A DNA stretch of 17,113 bases from M55B112 sp040880545. Its GTDB lineage: Bacteria > Bacteroidota > Bacteroidia > Bacteroidales > GCA-2748055. The stretch lies in NCBI GenBank assembly GCA_040880545.1, contig JBBDIE010000146.1, positions 1 through 17,113 on the forward strand. The letters run 5' to 3'. Under the pieces are notes generated by a model. It was not told the DNA's origin. It saw nothing but the letters and a program-made list of their open reading frames with translations, and did no database searches. A program made the position numbers and the translations under genes. Below, one piece after another: positions 1-6,345 of this stretch (its first letter is position 1; each line of letters begins with the position of its first letter).

Positions 1-12
1 TTTCCCGACTTC

Positions 13-68
13 GCAAGCCTTGATCTCGAACATTATGATCCAGCCACTCTACTTTATTGAGAGACTCT
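13..68 (-). repeat. Dispersed repeat, copy A
   Basis: Read on the minus strand, bases 44-13 match 9335-9366 on the plus strand at 30 of 32 positions, including GGATCATAATGTTCG. Further out, 68-53 match 9310-9325 at 15 of 16 positions (AGAGTCTxTCAATAAA). The match therefore spans about 56 bp. It may continue past the left edge of the window. No reading frame is kept between the copies, so this looks like a non-coding repeat. Its class (MITE, end of an insertion element, regulatory repeat) is unknown. Confidence 0.75.
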
Positions 69-144
69 AAGTTGTATCCCGCTGGGAACCTATAGTAGCA
101 ATTTGACCGTCAGGGCCATCTGAAATCGTCCGGCCTACGCGCAT

Positions 145-161
145 TGGCCCTTAGTGGGCCA
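145..161 (+). terminator. Terminator-like GC hairpin
   Basis: TGGCCC and GGGCCA form a 6-bp stem around a TTAGT loop and are followed by TTTATTATA. That would fit a weak intrinsic terminator for a plus-strand gene left of the window. The T tract is interrupted and no upstream gene can be seen, so it may equally be a structural part of the repeat-rich region. Confidence 0.3.
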
Positions 162-236
162 TTTATTATACTGCAATGAAGTACTTTACTCAAGAGCTTG
201 CTCTAACTCCCTTAGCACGTTTGAATATCACTTTAA

Positions 237-254
237 TCCCGACATTTGTCGGGA
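237..254. repeat. Perfect inverted repeat (hairpin)
   Basis: TCCCGAC and GTCGGGA are separated by ATTT, giving a perfect 7-bp stem. It has no T tract on either side, so it is not a clear terminator. It lies among other short repeats and is probably a piece of a dispersed intergenic repeat. Confidence 0.5.
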
Positions 255-287
255 CTGCCCTAAACTCTGTGCCAGCTTGCTGGTCTG

Positions 288-376
288 CTTCCTCTGTGGT
301 TAAAAAAAAAGTCTCATTCAATGAATACCGACCCCATCTGACGCATCCCGGTTCTGACTTCCTCTGAGGTTAAAAA
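288..376. repeat. Pair of short direct repeats
   Basis: CTTCCTCTGTGGTTAAAAA at 288-306 recurs as CTTCCTCTGAGGTTAAAAA at 358-376 with one mismatch. GGTCTG or GGTTCTGA precedes the two copies. From memory, similar 'CTCTGTGGTTAAAA' strings are common in intergenic DNA of Bacteroidota, often near GxxExxY-family genes; no such gene is in this window, so that link is only an impression. Confidence 0.5.
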
Positions 377-389
377 CGGGCTCTCAGGA

Positions 390-429
390 TGATCTCAAAC
401 ATTATGAACCTGCCGCTTGATACAATTGA
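390..429 (-). repeat. Dispersed repeat, copy C (diverged)
   Basis: Bases 390-414 match 21-45 at 22 of 25 positions (core CATTATGA), in the same orientation as copy A. An ATTGA follows at the same spacing in both copies (425-429 and 56-60). It is a shorter and more diverged member of the family seen at 13-68 and 9310-9366. Confidence 0.6.
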
Positions 430-437
430 CAGAATAG

Positions 438-458
438 AATTAGTGGCTGTCACTAATT
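438..458 (-). terminator. AT-rich hairpin at the end of the cytochrome gene
   Basis: AATTAGTG and CACTAATT form a perfect 8-bp stem with a 5-base loop, and the cytochrome stop codon (453-455) lies inside the stem. On the minus strand it is followed by CTATTCTGT rather than a clean T run. It could end the dehydrogenase-cytochrome transcript or protect its 3' end; the evidence is structural only. Confidence 0.35.
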
Positions 459-923
459 TCCCCTGATTGCCGTCACTTCTCCGGGTGTGACCTCTTCTGT
501 TGCTGAGCCAAATTTCTTCCTGACGTAATTCAGCACATCGGCAACCTCCTGATCCGTAAGATGCGGCAAGGGAGCCATGGCCAAATTATAAAAATTGCCA
601 TTCACCTCGATCTCTTCGTTCATACCATGAAGAACAATGTCAATCAGGGTGGCCTTATCGCCATTGACCCATTCCGTCTCATTTAGCGGGGGATACATAC
701 CCGGTACACCATTCCCATCCAATTGGTGACATGGCAGGCAATGCATAGCATACAATGGTTTCCCCGGATGCTGAGAAAGGTTCTCTTCCGCCTTTGCTGC
801 CGGCTGTTCCTCTTTCCTGATGGGTTCCCGGTTTCCCTGATCCGATCTTTTATTATTTCCCGAACAAGCTGCCAATATAAGCGCCGTTGTGAAAATGATC
901 AGAATACTTTTTATATAAAACAT
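453..923 (-). CDS. Cytochrome c lipoprotein (mono-haem)
   Basis: A 156-residue periplasmic, membrane-anchored c-type cytochrome. Residues 1-20 are a lipoprotein signal with lipobox LAAC, so Cys20 is the probable lipidated residue. Residues 21-55 are a charged, flexible linker. The haem-binding CxxCH motif is C62-L-P-C65-H66, followed by the class I pattern (DGNGVPGMYPPL), and Met116 in NLAMAPLP is the likely sixth ligand. The C-terminal helix (DQEVADVLNYVRKKFG) is typical of small class I cytochromes. The gene lies 100 bp behind the PQQ-type sugar dehydrogenase on the same strand. I infer that it takes electrons from that enzyme and passes them to the respiratory chain. The ATG at 923 gives a complete signal peptide, which supports this start. 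Confidence 0.88.
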   Translation of the reverse strand: MFYIKSILIIFTTALILAACSGNNKRSDQGNREPIRKEEQPAAKAEENLSQHPGKPLYAMHCLPCHQLDGNGVPGMYPPLNETEWVNGDKATLIDIVLHGMNEEIEVNGNFYNLAMAPLPHLTDQEVADVLNYVRKKFGSATEEVTPGEVTAIRGN

Positions 924-1023
924 AAAATTTAAACACTAAATAAAATAATAATCTATCTCCTCCGGCGGGATTTCGAATCCACCAGATTAGACAATAACAT
1001 GTGATCTGTTGCCCTGAATGTGG

Positions 1024-2295
1024 TTATTTCCCAGTGTAAAAAATTCTCCATACCCTCCCCTGCCGGGAATCGGCTACATAAAGAGAACCATCGGGCCCCA
1101 CAGCAAGTCCGCAAGGACGGTAAACCGCATCTCCCGGATTTGCTACTTCCTCAAGCTGAGAGAAACCATCTGCAAAATCTTCCCAATCACCTGAGGGTAA
1201 TGCATCATCAAATGGTACAAACACCACATTGTATCCTTTTTGGGGAAGTGGCGCCCTGTTCCATGAACCATGAAAAGCAACAAAAGCTCCATTCCTGAAT
1301 CTTTCGGGAAACTGTTCTTTGTTGTAAAATACCAGGTCGTTTGGGGCAATATGGCCGGGGAAGGCCATAATGGGATCTGTTTTTGATTCACAACGGTCCG
1401 TCATTACTCCATCTCCGCCATACTCAGGGGCAAGTACCTTCGACTCCCGGATAGGATCATAATAACAGTATGGCCAACCGAAATCGGAACCGTCATCCAT
1501 CATCAGGAATTCCTCTGCAGGCAGTTCTGCGCCCTGTTCTTCGTCATACATTTCAGGATAAAACTGGTGCAACTGGTCCCTGCCATGTTGTACCGCGTAT
1601 AATTTTCCAACCTTATCATTCCATTTCAGGGCCACTGCATGCCTGATACCGGTTGCATACCTGTATCCGTCCTTCTCCTGATCCTGACCAGGCACATCTT
1701 CCCGGAATCGCCATATTCCACCGGCGTACTCCAGGATTGGACATGGATCCATCCCGGGCGAACCTTTGGTCCGCATTTGCTCCATACAGGCATTTGCAGG
1801 CGCACCGATGGTGACATACATATTTCCTTTGCCATCAAATTCAAATGGTTTTGCTGCGTGCTGCCGCTCATCAGTGAGCCCGCCGGCAATGATCTCATAT
1901 TCCTCTGCGGGAAGCAGCTCTTTGTCATTTGAAAAGAGATACCTGACAACCATGGAATCTGCACCATAGTAAAGGAAACCGTTGTGTAATTCAATACCTG
2001 TACCGGAAACCGATCCAAAATATTTAATCACATCTGCCTTGCCGTCACCTGACGTATCTCTGAGGGCTACAGCACCTTTGCCATTCTGTAGTCGCCTCAA
2101 ACTCATGTATATGTCTCCGTTTTCTTTCACGGTAATGTGCCTTCCAGGCCCGAGGCTGTCAGCTACAATAATTGCCGAAAAGCCTTCCGGAAGGGTTAAT
2201 CCGCCATTGTCGGGATCGGGTGTAAGGGGTTGGGGAGCTTCACTGCAACCAATGGTCAGCAGCATTGCAAGTAATGAAATAATTGTAATTCTCAT
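1024..2295 (-). CDS. PQQ-dependent sugar dehydrogenase lipoprotein (sorbosone/glucose dehydrogenase family)
   Basis: A 423-residue lipoprotein of the soluble glucose/sorbosone dehydrogenase family (six-bladed beta-propeller), which oxidises sugars using pyrroloquinoline quinone. The signal is short, with lipobox LTIGC (Cys17). Family signatures are seen in order: LPEGFSAIIVA at about 35-45, a GxIYMSLR blade, QHAAKPFEFDGKGNMYVTIG with His146 in the place of the catalytic histidine of soluble glucose dehydrogenase, YATGIRHAVALKW, the FHGSWNR motif, and the closing CGLAVGPDGSLYVADS blade. Two cysteines in the 168-185 region (ACMEQM and DPCPIL) could form a disulfide. The true substrate cannot be told from sequence. 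It probably forms a two-gene unit with the cytochrome behind it. No PQQ synthesis gene is in the window, so the cofactor may come from elsewhere in the genome or from outside the cell. Confidence 0.85.
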   Translation of the reverse strand: MRITIISLLAMLLTIGCSEAPQPLTPDPDNGGLTLPEGFSAIIVADSLGPGRHITVKENGDIYMSLRRLQNGKGAVALRDTSGDGKADVIKYFGSVSGTGIELHNGFLYYGADSMVVRYLFSNDKELLPAEEYEIIAGGLTDERQHAAKPFEFDGKGNMYVTIGAPANACMEQMRTKGSPGMDPCPILEYAGGIWRFREDVPGQDQEKDGYRYATGIRHAVALKWNDKVGKLYAVQHGRDQLHQFYPEMYDEEQGAELPAEEFLMMDDGSDFGWPYCYYDPIRESKVLAPEYGGDGVMTDRCESKTDPIMAFPGHIAPNDLVFYNKEQFPERFRNGAFVAFHGSWNRAPLPQKGYNVVFVPFDDALPSGDWEDFADGFSQLEEVANPGDAVYRPCGLAVGPDGSLYVADSRQGRVWRIFYTGK

Positions 2296-2324
2296 AATTT
2301 AGGATTCTGGTTTACATTTAATAA

Positions 2325-2332
2325 CAAAAGTA
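2325..2332 (-). promoter_or_regulatory. Possible -7 box for the dehydrogenase-cytochrome unit
   Basis: On the minus strand TACTTTTG fits the Bacteroidota -7 consensus TAnnTTTG exactly and lies about 30 bases ahead of the dehydrogenase ATG. I find no TTTG at the expected -33 distance, so the call rests on one box. Confidence 0.45.
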
Positions 2333-2459
2333 AGTGTAAGAGGGTTTAGCTAATTTACATCTTTTTATAATGTCAGGCAATTTTAAACTGTAATACCTCT
2401 GTATATGTCTATTTTGTGTATAAAGAAAACGGAAGGTGAATATTGTCCCAGCAGGAAAT

Positions 2460-2495
2460 AAAAAAACCGCAACCGGGAAATCCCGGCCACGGTTT
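2460..2495 (-). terminator. Intrinsic terminator behind trpB
   Basis: On the minus strand AAACCG (2495-2490) and CCGGGA (2486-2481) pair with TCCCGG (2478-2473) and CGGTTT (2469-2464) across a small 3x3 internal loop, and the T tract follows (7 T at 2466-2460). It starts about 20 bases after the trpB stop. On the plus strand there is no T tract, so it acts on trpB only and shows that trpB is transcribed alone. Confidence 0.85.
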
Positions 2496-2515
2496 CTATC
2501 TACAAAAAGAAATGC

Positions 2516-3688
2516 TTAATATTCTTCCAACTCCCTTTCCACATCTTTGTCACCCCTGCCAGAGAGATTGATCAATGCAATTTCATCTTTTTTACCTTTC
2601 ATTAATTTCATGGCCAGGGCCACAGCATGGGATGATTCGATGGCCGGAATGATTCCTTCCAGCTTCGACACCAACCTGAATGCTTCAATGGCCTCCTTGT
2701 CTGTAACCACGTGGTATTGGGCACGGCCCGAATCTTTCAGACTTGCGTGCTGCGGACTTATCCCCGGGTAATCCAGTCCCGCCGCAACGGACCATGACTG
2801 TGCAGGTTTACCTTCATCATCCACCAGGCAATAGGAGTATGTCCCCTGGAACACGCCCTGTTTACCCAGACTGAGGGTTGCAGCGGTTCTCGGCAGTTTT
2901 CCCTCACCTCCACCCTCGGCACCGTGAATGGCCACCGACGGATCATCCAGGAACCCCTGGAACAACCCTATCGCGTTGGATCCACCTCCGACACATGCAA
3001 ATATACTGTCTGGCAATCTGCCTTCAGCTTCCAGTATCTGTTCACGTGCCTCCTTCCCTATAATGCTCTGAAAGTATCCTACAATATTAGGGTACGGATG
3101 GGGCCCCACCTGGGAGCCCAGGCAGTAAAACGATTCGGGATTTTCAATAAAATAACCCAGGGCTGCATCCACAGCATCAGCCAGTGTCTGCGATCCCTGG
3201 CTGGCAGGGATGACCTCGGCTCCAAGCAGCTTCATCCTGCTTACATTCATGGCCTGACGCTTAATATCCACTGCGCCCATGAATACCTTACATGGTATCC
3301 CGAATAGTGCGGCAGCTGTAGCGGTGGCAACACCATGCTGTCCTGCACCGGTTTCAGCAATCACCTCCTTTGCCCCCATCTTTTTGGCCATCAGAATTTG
3401 TCCGACAGTATTGTTGATCTTGTGTGCACCGGTGTGGTTCAAATCCTCACGTTTCAGATAGATCTTGCTGCCAGCTAATTCCGAAAGTCTTTCTGCCAGA
3501 TAGAGCGGAGAAGGTCTGCCAACATAATACTTCAGGTAATACGCATACTCTTTTAAAAATTGTGGATCAGCTTTAAGTTTAAAGAAGTTTTCCGCGAGCC
3601 GGGTGAGATTTGGCTCCAGTACAGGCGGAACAAATGCGCCGCCATACTCCCCGTAATAACCGGGTTTAGTGCTTGTTGAAGGTTCCAT
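2516..3688 (-). CDS. trpB: Tryptophan synthase beta chain
   Basis: This PLP enzyme condenses indole with L-serine to make L-tryptophan, normally in an alpha2-beta2 complex with TrpA. From the ATG at 3688 it has 390 residues, the usual TrpB length. The start region GYYGEYGGAFVP is the conserved N-terminus; Lys90 in GAHKINN is the PLP lysine, followed by the TGAGQHGVATA and GGGSNA (cofactor phosphate) loops and the C-terminal LSGRGDKD. It matches the ordinary TrpB1 form. An open frame continues upstream to 3793, but that stretch runs through the attenuator terminator and is not protein-like, so 3688 is chosen. The gene stands alone: a terminator follows it and no trpA or other trp gene is adjacent. 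It is very likely controlled by the Trp-codon leader peptide and terminator just upstream. Confidence 0.95.
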   Translation of the reverse strand: MEPSTSTKPGYYGEYGGAFVPPVLEPNLTRLAENFFKLKADPQFLKEYAYYLKYYVGRPSPLYLAERLSELAGSKIYLKREDLNHTGAHKINNTVGQILMAKKMGAKEVIAETGAGQHGVATATAAALFGIPCKVFMGAVDIKRQAMNVSRMKLLGAEVIPASQGSQTLADAVDAALGYFIENPESFYCLGSQVGPHPYPNIVGYFQSIIGKEAREQILEAEGRLPDSIFACVGGGSNAIGLFQGFLDDPSVAIHGAEGGGEGKLPRTAATLSLGKQGVFQGTYSYCLVDDEGKPAQSWSVAAGLDYPGISPQHASLKDSGRAQYHVVTDKEAIEAFRLVSKLEGIIPAIESSHAVALAMKLMKGKKDEIALINLSGRGDKDVERELEEY

Positions 3689-3736
3689 TTTTGTAGTTTT
3701 TTTAATTTCTAATCTGGTTAATTGCCGGTGCAGAAT

Positions 3737-3764
3737 AAAAAAGCCCCGGGGTTTTTCCCGAGGC
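3737..3764 (-). terminator. trp attenuator terminator
   Basis: On the minus strand GCCTCGGG (3764-3757) and CCCGGGGC (3750-3743) make an 8-bp stem, with one G-U pair, around a 6-base loop, followed at once by six T. It sits between the leader peptide stop (3796) and the trpB start (3688), so read-through decides trpB expression. This is the position and form of a ribosome-mediated attenuator. A 7-bp helix is possible between GTGGTAC at the Trp codons (3820-3814) and GTACTGC further on (3783-3777). It could serve as the pause hairpin. I could not identify a strong antiterminator by eye. Confidence 0.85.
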
Positions 3765-3795
3765 CTGTTAATTCCTGTGCAGTACTTTCCCAATC

Positions 3796-3852
3796 TTACC
3801 TAAGCAAGTTTGTGTACCACCACCAATATTGTGCATGAAAACTATTCTTCAT
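3796..3852 (-). CDS. trpL: trp leader peptide (18 residues, WWW)
   Basis: A small open frame reads MKNSFHAQYWWWYTNLLR and then TAA. Three Trp codons in a row (3825-3817) in an 18-residue peptide, 31 bases ahead of an intrinsic terminator and 107 bases ahead of trpB, are the hallmark of tryptophan attenuation. Ribosomes should stall at the Trp codons when charged tRNA-Trp is scarce and thereby prevent terminator formation. The N-terminal MK- and the basic end resemble other amino-acid leader peptides. The peptide itself need have no function. The sequence shows peptide and terminator directly; the mechanism is inferred from enterobacterial trp and his leaders. Confidence 0.9.
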   Translation of the reverse strand: MKNSFHAQYWWWYTNLLR

Positions 3853-3869
3853 TTTAAATGCTTGAATTA

Positions 3870-3904
3870 CAAATATGAAGAATTATTTTAGATAATGAAA
3901 CAAA
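3870..3904 (-). promoter_or_regulatory. Possible promoter for trpL-trpB
   Basis: On the minus strand TTTG (3904-3901) is followed after 23 bases by CATATTTG (3877-3870), which differs from the Bacteroidota -7 consensus TAnnTTTG at one base. The spacer is a little longer than the usual 19-21. The predicted start of transcription would lie about 10-15 bases ahead of the leader ATG at 3852. Confidence 0.4.
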
Positions 3905-3980
3905 TTGAAATAAATTTTATGTAATTTTTAATAATTCTTAATATGTTGGCTATGTTTCCGTGGTTGACCGATATGATATT

Positions 3981-3996
3981 GATTACCCGGGTAATC
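3981..3996. promoter_or_regulatory. 16-bp perfect palindrome between divergent genes
   Basis: GATTACCCGGGTAATC is a perfect 16-base palindrome in the 230-bp gap between the divergent trpL-trpB and esterase transcripts. It could bind a dimeric regulator of the esterase gene, whose ATG is 87 bases further on. There is no T tract, so it is not a terminator. The function is a guess. Otherwise this gap holds only AT-rich promoter-like sequence. Confidence 0.35.
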
Positions 3997-4082
3997 CGGA
4001 CCAGGGAGTTTCCACGAACATTTCCAGTTCCTGTGAATTATTTTATTTGTGTAATTTCAACCCATAAATACAGACCGGTGTC

Positions 4083-5429
4083 ATGAAAAATTCAGTTATA
4101 CCTCTTTTAATGCTTTTTGCACTGCAGGGCCTGTACGGACAGTCGTGGCAGGAACGCAGGGACAGTATTAACAGGATCAGTTACCAGGAACATCAGTTGA
4201 TGCTGAATATGCTGGGTATCGACGAATTAAGGCCAGGTCCGTCAGGCAATCCCGATGCTCCTAACGCAGCAAATTCCGATGAATCGAAGGCAACCACATA
4301 CAGTACCCTGCCCGATCCATTGATCTTTGACGATGGAACTCGTGTCCGGAACATGGCCGACTGGAAAAGAAGAAAAGTCGAGATTACCGAGCATTTTGAC
4401 AGGGAAGTTTACGGGAGGGTGCCATCGGATGTGCCATCGGTTACCTGGAGGGTCCTGGAAGAAAAAGATACCGTTATCGGAGAATACCCGGCCATCTGGA
4501 AGGATCTTGTGGGAATTGTGGATAATTCAGCATATCCGCAGATAACCGTGGAGATTAAAATGACCCTAACCACCCCTGCGGGCAAACCGGACGCTGTGCC
4601 TGTAATGGTGGAATTCGGTTGGGAATTCCCCGGTTCGGGACGTAGAAATGCCGATTCACCCACCTGGCAGGAACTGTTGCTTGAAAAGGGCTGGGGTTAC
4701 GCCATACTGATCCCCACAAGTTACCAGGCCGATCATGGAGCGGGTCTGAGGAGCGGAATCATAGGCCTTACCAACCAGGGCCGGCCCAGGAAAGCCGATG
4801 ACTGGGGAACCCTAAGGGCCTGGGCCTGGGGAACTGAAAGGACGATGGATTACTTTGAGACGGACCCCCGGGTGGATGCCAAACGGGTGGGGATTGAAGG
4901 GTTGTCGAGGTATGGAAAGGCCGCCATTGTAGCCATGGTTTATGAGCCCAGGATCGCCATTGGATTTATTGGTTCATCAGGTGCCGGGGGTACAAAAATT
5001 CTCAGGAGAAATTTCGGAGAGCAGGTAGAGAACCTGGCATCCTCCGGCGAGTTTCATTGGTTTGCTCCTAATTTTGTTAAATATGCCGGACCGCTGACCC
5101 CAAATGATCTTCCTGTGGATGCCCACCACTTGGTGGCACTCTGTGCACCAAGGCCGGTATTCATCAGTACCGGGGCGCCCGCGGTTGAAGGTAATTGGGT
5201 CGATGCCCGGGGTATGTTCCTGGCAGCTGTATATGCCGGACCGGTCTACCGCCTGCATGGTAAAAGAGACCTGGGTGTTACATCCTTCCCACCGCCGGGG
5301 ACCTCCTTGATTGGAGGTGATATTGCATTCAGACAACATGAAGGCGGACATACCGTTATTCCAAACTGGCCTTTTTTTATCAGGTTTGCTGAAAGATATT
5401 TTACCTTTGAGCATAATAAGAAATATTAG
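4083..5429 (+). CDS. Secreted CE15-type glucuronoyl esterase
   Basis: A 448-residue alpha/beta-hydrolase with a signal peptide (residues 1-19, cleavage near YG-QS), hence exported. The family fits carbohydrate esterase family 15, which cleaves the ester between lignin alcohols and 4-O-methylglucuronic acid of xylan. Seen in order: the HFDREVYGRVP entry motif near 104-114, the FGWEFPGSG oxyanion segment, WAWGTERTMDYF, and the nucleophile motif GLSRYGK with Ser275. Further on come CAPRPVFISTG, NWVDARGMF with Asp374, and QHEGGHT with His423 as the likely catalytic histidine. Fungal and many bacterial members carry a catalytic Glu in a QESG motif; here the matching site reads GSSGAGG (Ser298), so Asp374 is the better candidate acid. 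No carbohydrate-binding module or polysaccharide locus is nearby. The Nudix gene follows after 50 bp and may be co-transcribed. Confidence 0.8.
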   Translation: MKNSVIPLLMLFALQGLYGQSWQERRDSINRISYQEHQLMLNMLGIDELRPGPSGNPDAPNAANSDESKATTYSTLPDPLIFDDGTRVRNMADWKRRKVEITEHFDREVYGRVPSDVPSVTWRVLEEKDTVIGEYPAIWKDLVGIVDNSAYPQITVEIKMTLTTPAGKPDAVPVMVEFGWEFPGSGRRNADSPTWQELLLEKGWGYAILIPTSYQADHGAGLRSGIIGLTNQGRPRKADDWGTLRAWAWGTERTMDYFETDPRVDAKRVGIEGLSRYGKAAIVAMVYEPRIAIGFIGSSGAGGTKILRRNFGEQVENLASSGEFHWFAPNFVKYAGPLTPNDLPVDAHHLVALCAPRPVFISTGAPAVEGNWVDARGMFLAAVYAGPVYRLHGKRDLGVTSFPPPGTSLIGGDIAFRQHEGGHTVIPNWPFFIRFAERYFTFEHNKKY

Positions 5430-5479
5430 TAACGCTAATCGCATCGACTATAACTTATTCAATAAATCCAGTTACCAGG

Positions 5480-6115
5480 ATGGACAAAACATTGATTCTG
5501 CTTAATCTGGCCAAACGGGTCCAGGCACTTGCTGAAAACGGTCAACACTATGCTGAGACCGATTTTGATATGGATCGTTACACCGAGTTGGAACAGATTG
5601 CTATTGAAATGATCTCCCTGGTTACGCAAAACAAGATTGAGGGGATCGGTGTGGAAATAAGAGAAAAGAACGGTTACAGAACTCCGAAAGTGGATGTCAG
5701 GGCAGTGGTATTTAATGAGCAGGATGAAATCCTCATGGTTCGGGAAAAGGTGGATGGAAACTGGTCGCTTCCCGGAGGCTGGGCCGATGTGGGTTATACA
5801 CCGGCAGAAATAGCAGTCAAGGAGACAGGAGAGGAGGCAGGAATGGCAGTAAAGCCGATTCGGTTACTGGCTGTTTTCGACAAAAAGTGCCATAACCACC
5901 CGCCCGACATCTATTACGCCTATAAGATATTCATAGAGTGTAAACCACTGAATGATAAAATTGAAACCGGTTATGAAACCACAGAAGCCGGCTTTTTCCC
6001 GCTAAATGAGCTTCCCGAACTATCCACGCCCAGAAATACAAAAAACCAGATAGAGATGATGTTTTCCTTCAGGAAAAAAGAGTTGGACTGGCCGTACATT
6101 GACATGCCGAAATAA
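5480..6115 (+). CDS. Nudix hydrolase with N-terminal Nudix_N domain
   Basis: A 211-residue cytoplasmic Nudix protein. Residues 1-60 form the helical N-terminal domain found in YjhB-like nucleoside-diphosphate-sugar or CDP-choline pyrophosphatases, and residues 68-205 form the Nudix fold. The Nudix box runs from Gly100 to Met122. The metal-binding core is kept (Glu115, Glu118, Glu119, Gly121). However, the usual Glu at box position 7 is Tyr106 and the usual Arg at position 15 is Lys114. The line DKKCHNHPPDIYYAYKIF is typical of this subfamily. Substrate cannot be assigned from sequence. The start ATG at 5480 gives the full helical domain. It lies 50 bp behind the esterase on the same strand; a functional tie is not obvious. 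Confidence 0.85.
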   Translation: MDKTLILLNLAKRVQALAENGQHYAETDFDMDRYTELEQIAIEMISLVTQNKIEGIGVEIREKNGYRTPKVDVRAVVFNEQDEILMVREKVDGNWSLPGGWADVGYTPAEIAVKETGEEAGMAVKPIRLLAVFDKKCHNHPPDIYYAYKIFIECKPLNDKIETGYETTEAGFFPLNELPELSTPRNTKNQIEMMFSFRKKELDWPYIDMPK

Positions 6116-6262
6116 TAAAAGCAAGATACGTTCCACTTTGGATACTCAAAATAGGTGATTCAGGAAATCCCAATTCAATTACCAATGGATACTTGAGTTC
6201 GGACAGAAACTATGAAAGGGACAAGAGAATGGCAAACTGGTTGTTATTGTATTCACAAAACG

Positions 6263-6294
6263 TTTGTAACTCCCTGTTTTTAGAACTATTTTTG
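6263..6294 (+). promoter_or_regulatory. Bacteroidota promoter for hydF-hydE
   Basis: TTTG at 6263-6266, a spacer of exactly 20 bases, then TATTTTTG at 6287-6294 matches both boxes of the Bacteroidota primary sigma consensus. Transcription should start near 6300, giving a leader of about 45 bases before the hydF GTG. It is the best promoter match in the window. The rest of the 6116-6345 gap shows no gene. Confidence 0.7.
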
Positions 6295-6345
6295 CACCCA
6301 AAAGGAGCGAATATCTGATCAGGTACTCATTAACATAATAAACCA

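Larger units (their letters stand above)
1..452. other. Gene-free region made of repeats and hairpins
   Basis: No convincing gene is seen here. A 63-codon open frame at 176-367 has no recognisable domain and runs through a hairpin and a poly-A run, so I treat it as chance. The region instead holds two copies of a dispersed repeat (13-68 and 390-429), hairpins at 145-161, 193-204 (AGAGC/GCTCT) and 237-254, and a pair of short direct repeats (288-306 and 358-376). The look is of decayed intergenic or mobile DNA downstream of the cytochrome gene. Any gene to the left lies outside the window. Confidence 0.6.

Noticed and set aside
176..367. 63-residue open frame on the plus strand
   Set aside because: It passes through a hairpin, a poly-A run and a direct repeat, has no domain, and lies in repeat-rich DNA.
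3689..3793. N-terminal extension of TrpB (35 residues) from an upstream ATG
   Set aside because: It crosses the attenuator hairpin and T run, has no TrpB similarity, and would make the protein longer than the family; the ATG at 3688 gives the usual 390 residues.
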